A stretch of DNA of 5,299 bases, from assembly GCA_018679295.1 (NCBI GenBank), contig JAHHLP010000128.1, forward strand, positions 1-5,299, given 5' to 3'. The stretch comes from Rhodothermia bacterium. Lineage in GTDB: Bacteria; Bacteroidota; Rhodothermia; Rhodothermales; JABDKH01. The notes beneath the pieces are model-generated. The model saw only the letters and a program-made list of their open reading frames with translations, was not told where the DNA came from and ran no database searches. Positions 5,211 through 5,299 of this stretch are shown here, one piece after another (within the stretch, counting starts at the first letter, position 1; the number at the start of each line of letters is the position of its first letter). The translations under genes were made by a program, and so were the position numbers.

Positions 5211-5299
5211 CAACCGATACCCAATCATCAACATCATCAGGTGCGCGCTGAAGAGCTTGTCGGGGTCGTTGGAGTTGCGCGTCTCGAAGCGGTATCCAA
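5208..5299 (-). CDS. C-terminal end of a probable outer-membrane beta-barrel protein (5' part outside window)
   Basis: The minus strand reads 29 sense codons (two extra bases at the window edge) and a TGA stop at 5210-5208. The residues are GYRFETRNSNDPDKLF followed by SAHLMMLMIGYRL. Alternating aromatic and hydrophobic residues, a polar RNSNDPDK turn, and a last strand ending in GYRL resemble the final two strands of an outer-membrane barrel. Such proteins usually end in an aromatic residue, most often Phe; Leu here is a mild departure. The codons are GC-rich at third positions, like the protease. The gene runs towards the protease and ends 251 bases after its stop codon. Because only 29 residues are visible, a specific family cannot be named. 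Confidence 0.65.
   Translation of the reverse strand, partial: GYRFETRNSNDPDKLFSAHLMMLMIGYRL

Overview
The window looks like chromosomal DNA from a member of the Bacteroidota, plausibly a marine or halophilic Rhodothermales/Balneolales-type lineage. This is inferred from several signs. There is a surface-type lipoprotein signal (Cys followed by SDDF), a long secreted protein with an Ig-like domain, FG-GAP/VCBS repeats and an Fn3-like segment, a moderately high GC content, and no clear Shine-Dalgarno sequence before either visible start codon. No rRNA, tRNA, CRISPR array, insertion sequence or phage gene is visible.

Layout. (1) 1-1606, minus strand: an uninterrupted reading frame that leaves the window at base 1. 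It encodes a secreted protein with a signal peptide, an SbsA-type Ig-like domain, exactly seven FG-GAP/VCBS calcium-loop repeats (a complete seven-bladed propeller) and the start of an Fn3-like domain. (2) 1607-2388: a 782-base divergent intergenic region with no convincing gene; its right end can fold into competing hairpins just before the next start codon. (3) 2389-4956, plus strand: an 855-residue subtilisin-family (S8) lipoprotein with an I9 propeptide carrying four tandem KVLERY-type hexapeptides, an intact Asp/His/Ser triad, a Rossmann-like middle module and a C-terminal beta-sandwich-like module. (4) 4957-5207: four GATC-phased octamers, two adjacent hairpins with the same CCGTAA loop (the second a strong intrinsic terminator), and a pair of diverged direct repeats flanking a REP-like palindrome. 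(5) 5208-5299, minus strand: the last 29 codons of a gene whose product ends like an outer-membrane beta-barrel, convergent with the protease.

All three genes point to the cell envelope or outside the cell: a secreted propeller protein, a probably surface-anchored protease and a probable outer-membrane barrel. They are arranged divergently and convergently, so they do not form an operon and nothing shows that they share a pathway. The most interesting items are the protease's domain architecture, its hexapeptide expansion inside the propeptide, the Pro-to-Ala change next to the catalytic serine, its SDDF export-type signal, and the alternative hairpins in its leader. I see no clear evidence of a wholly new multi-gene system.
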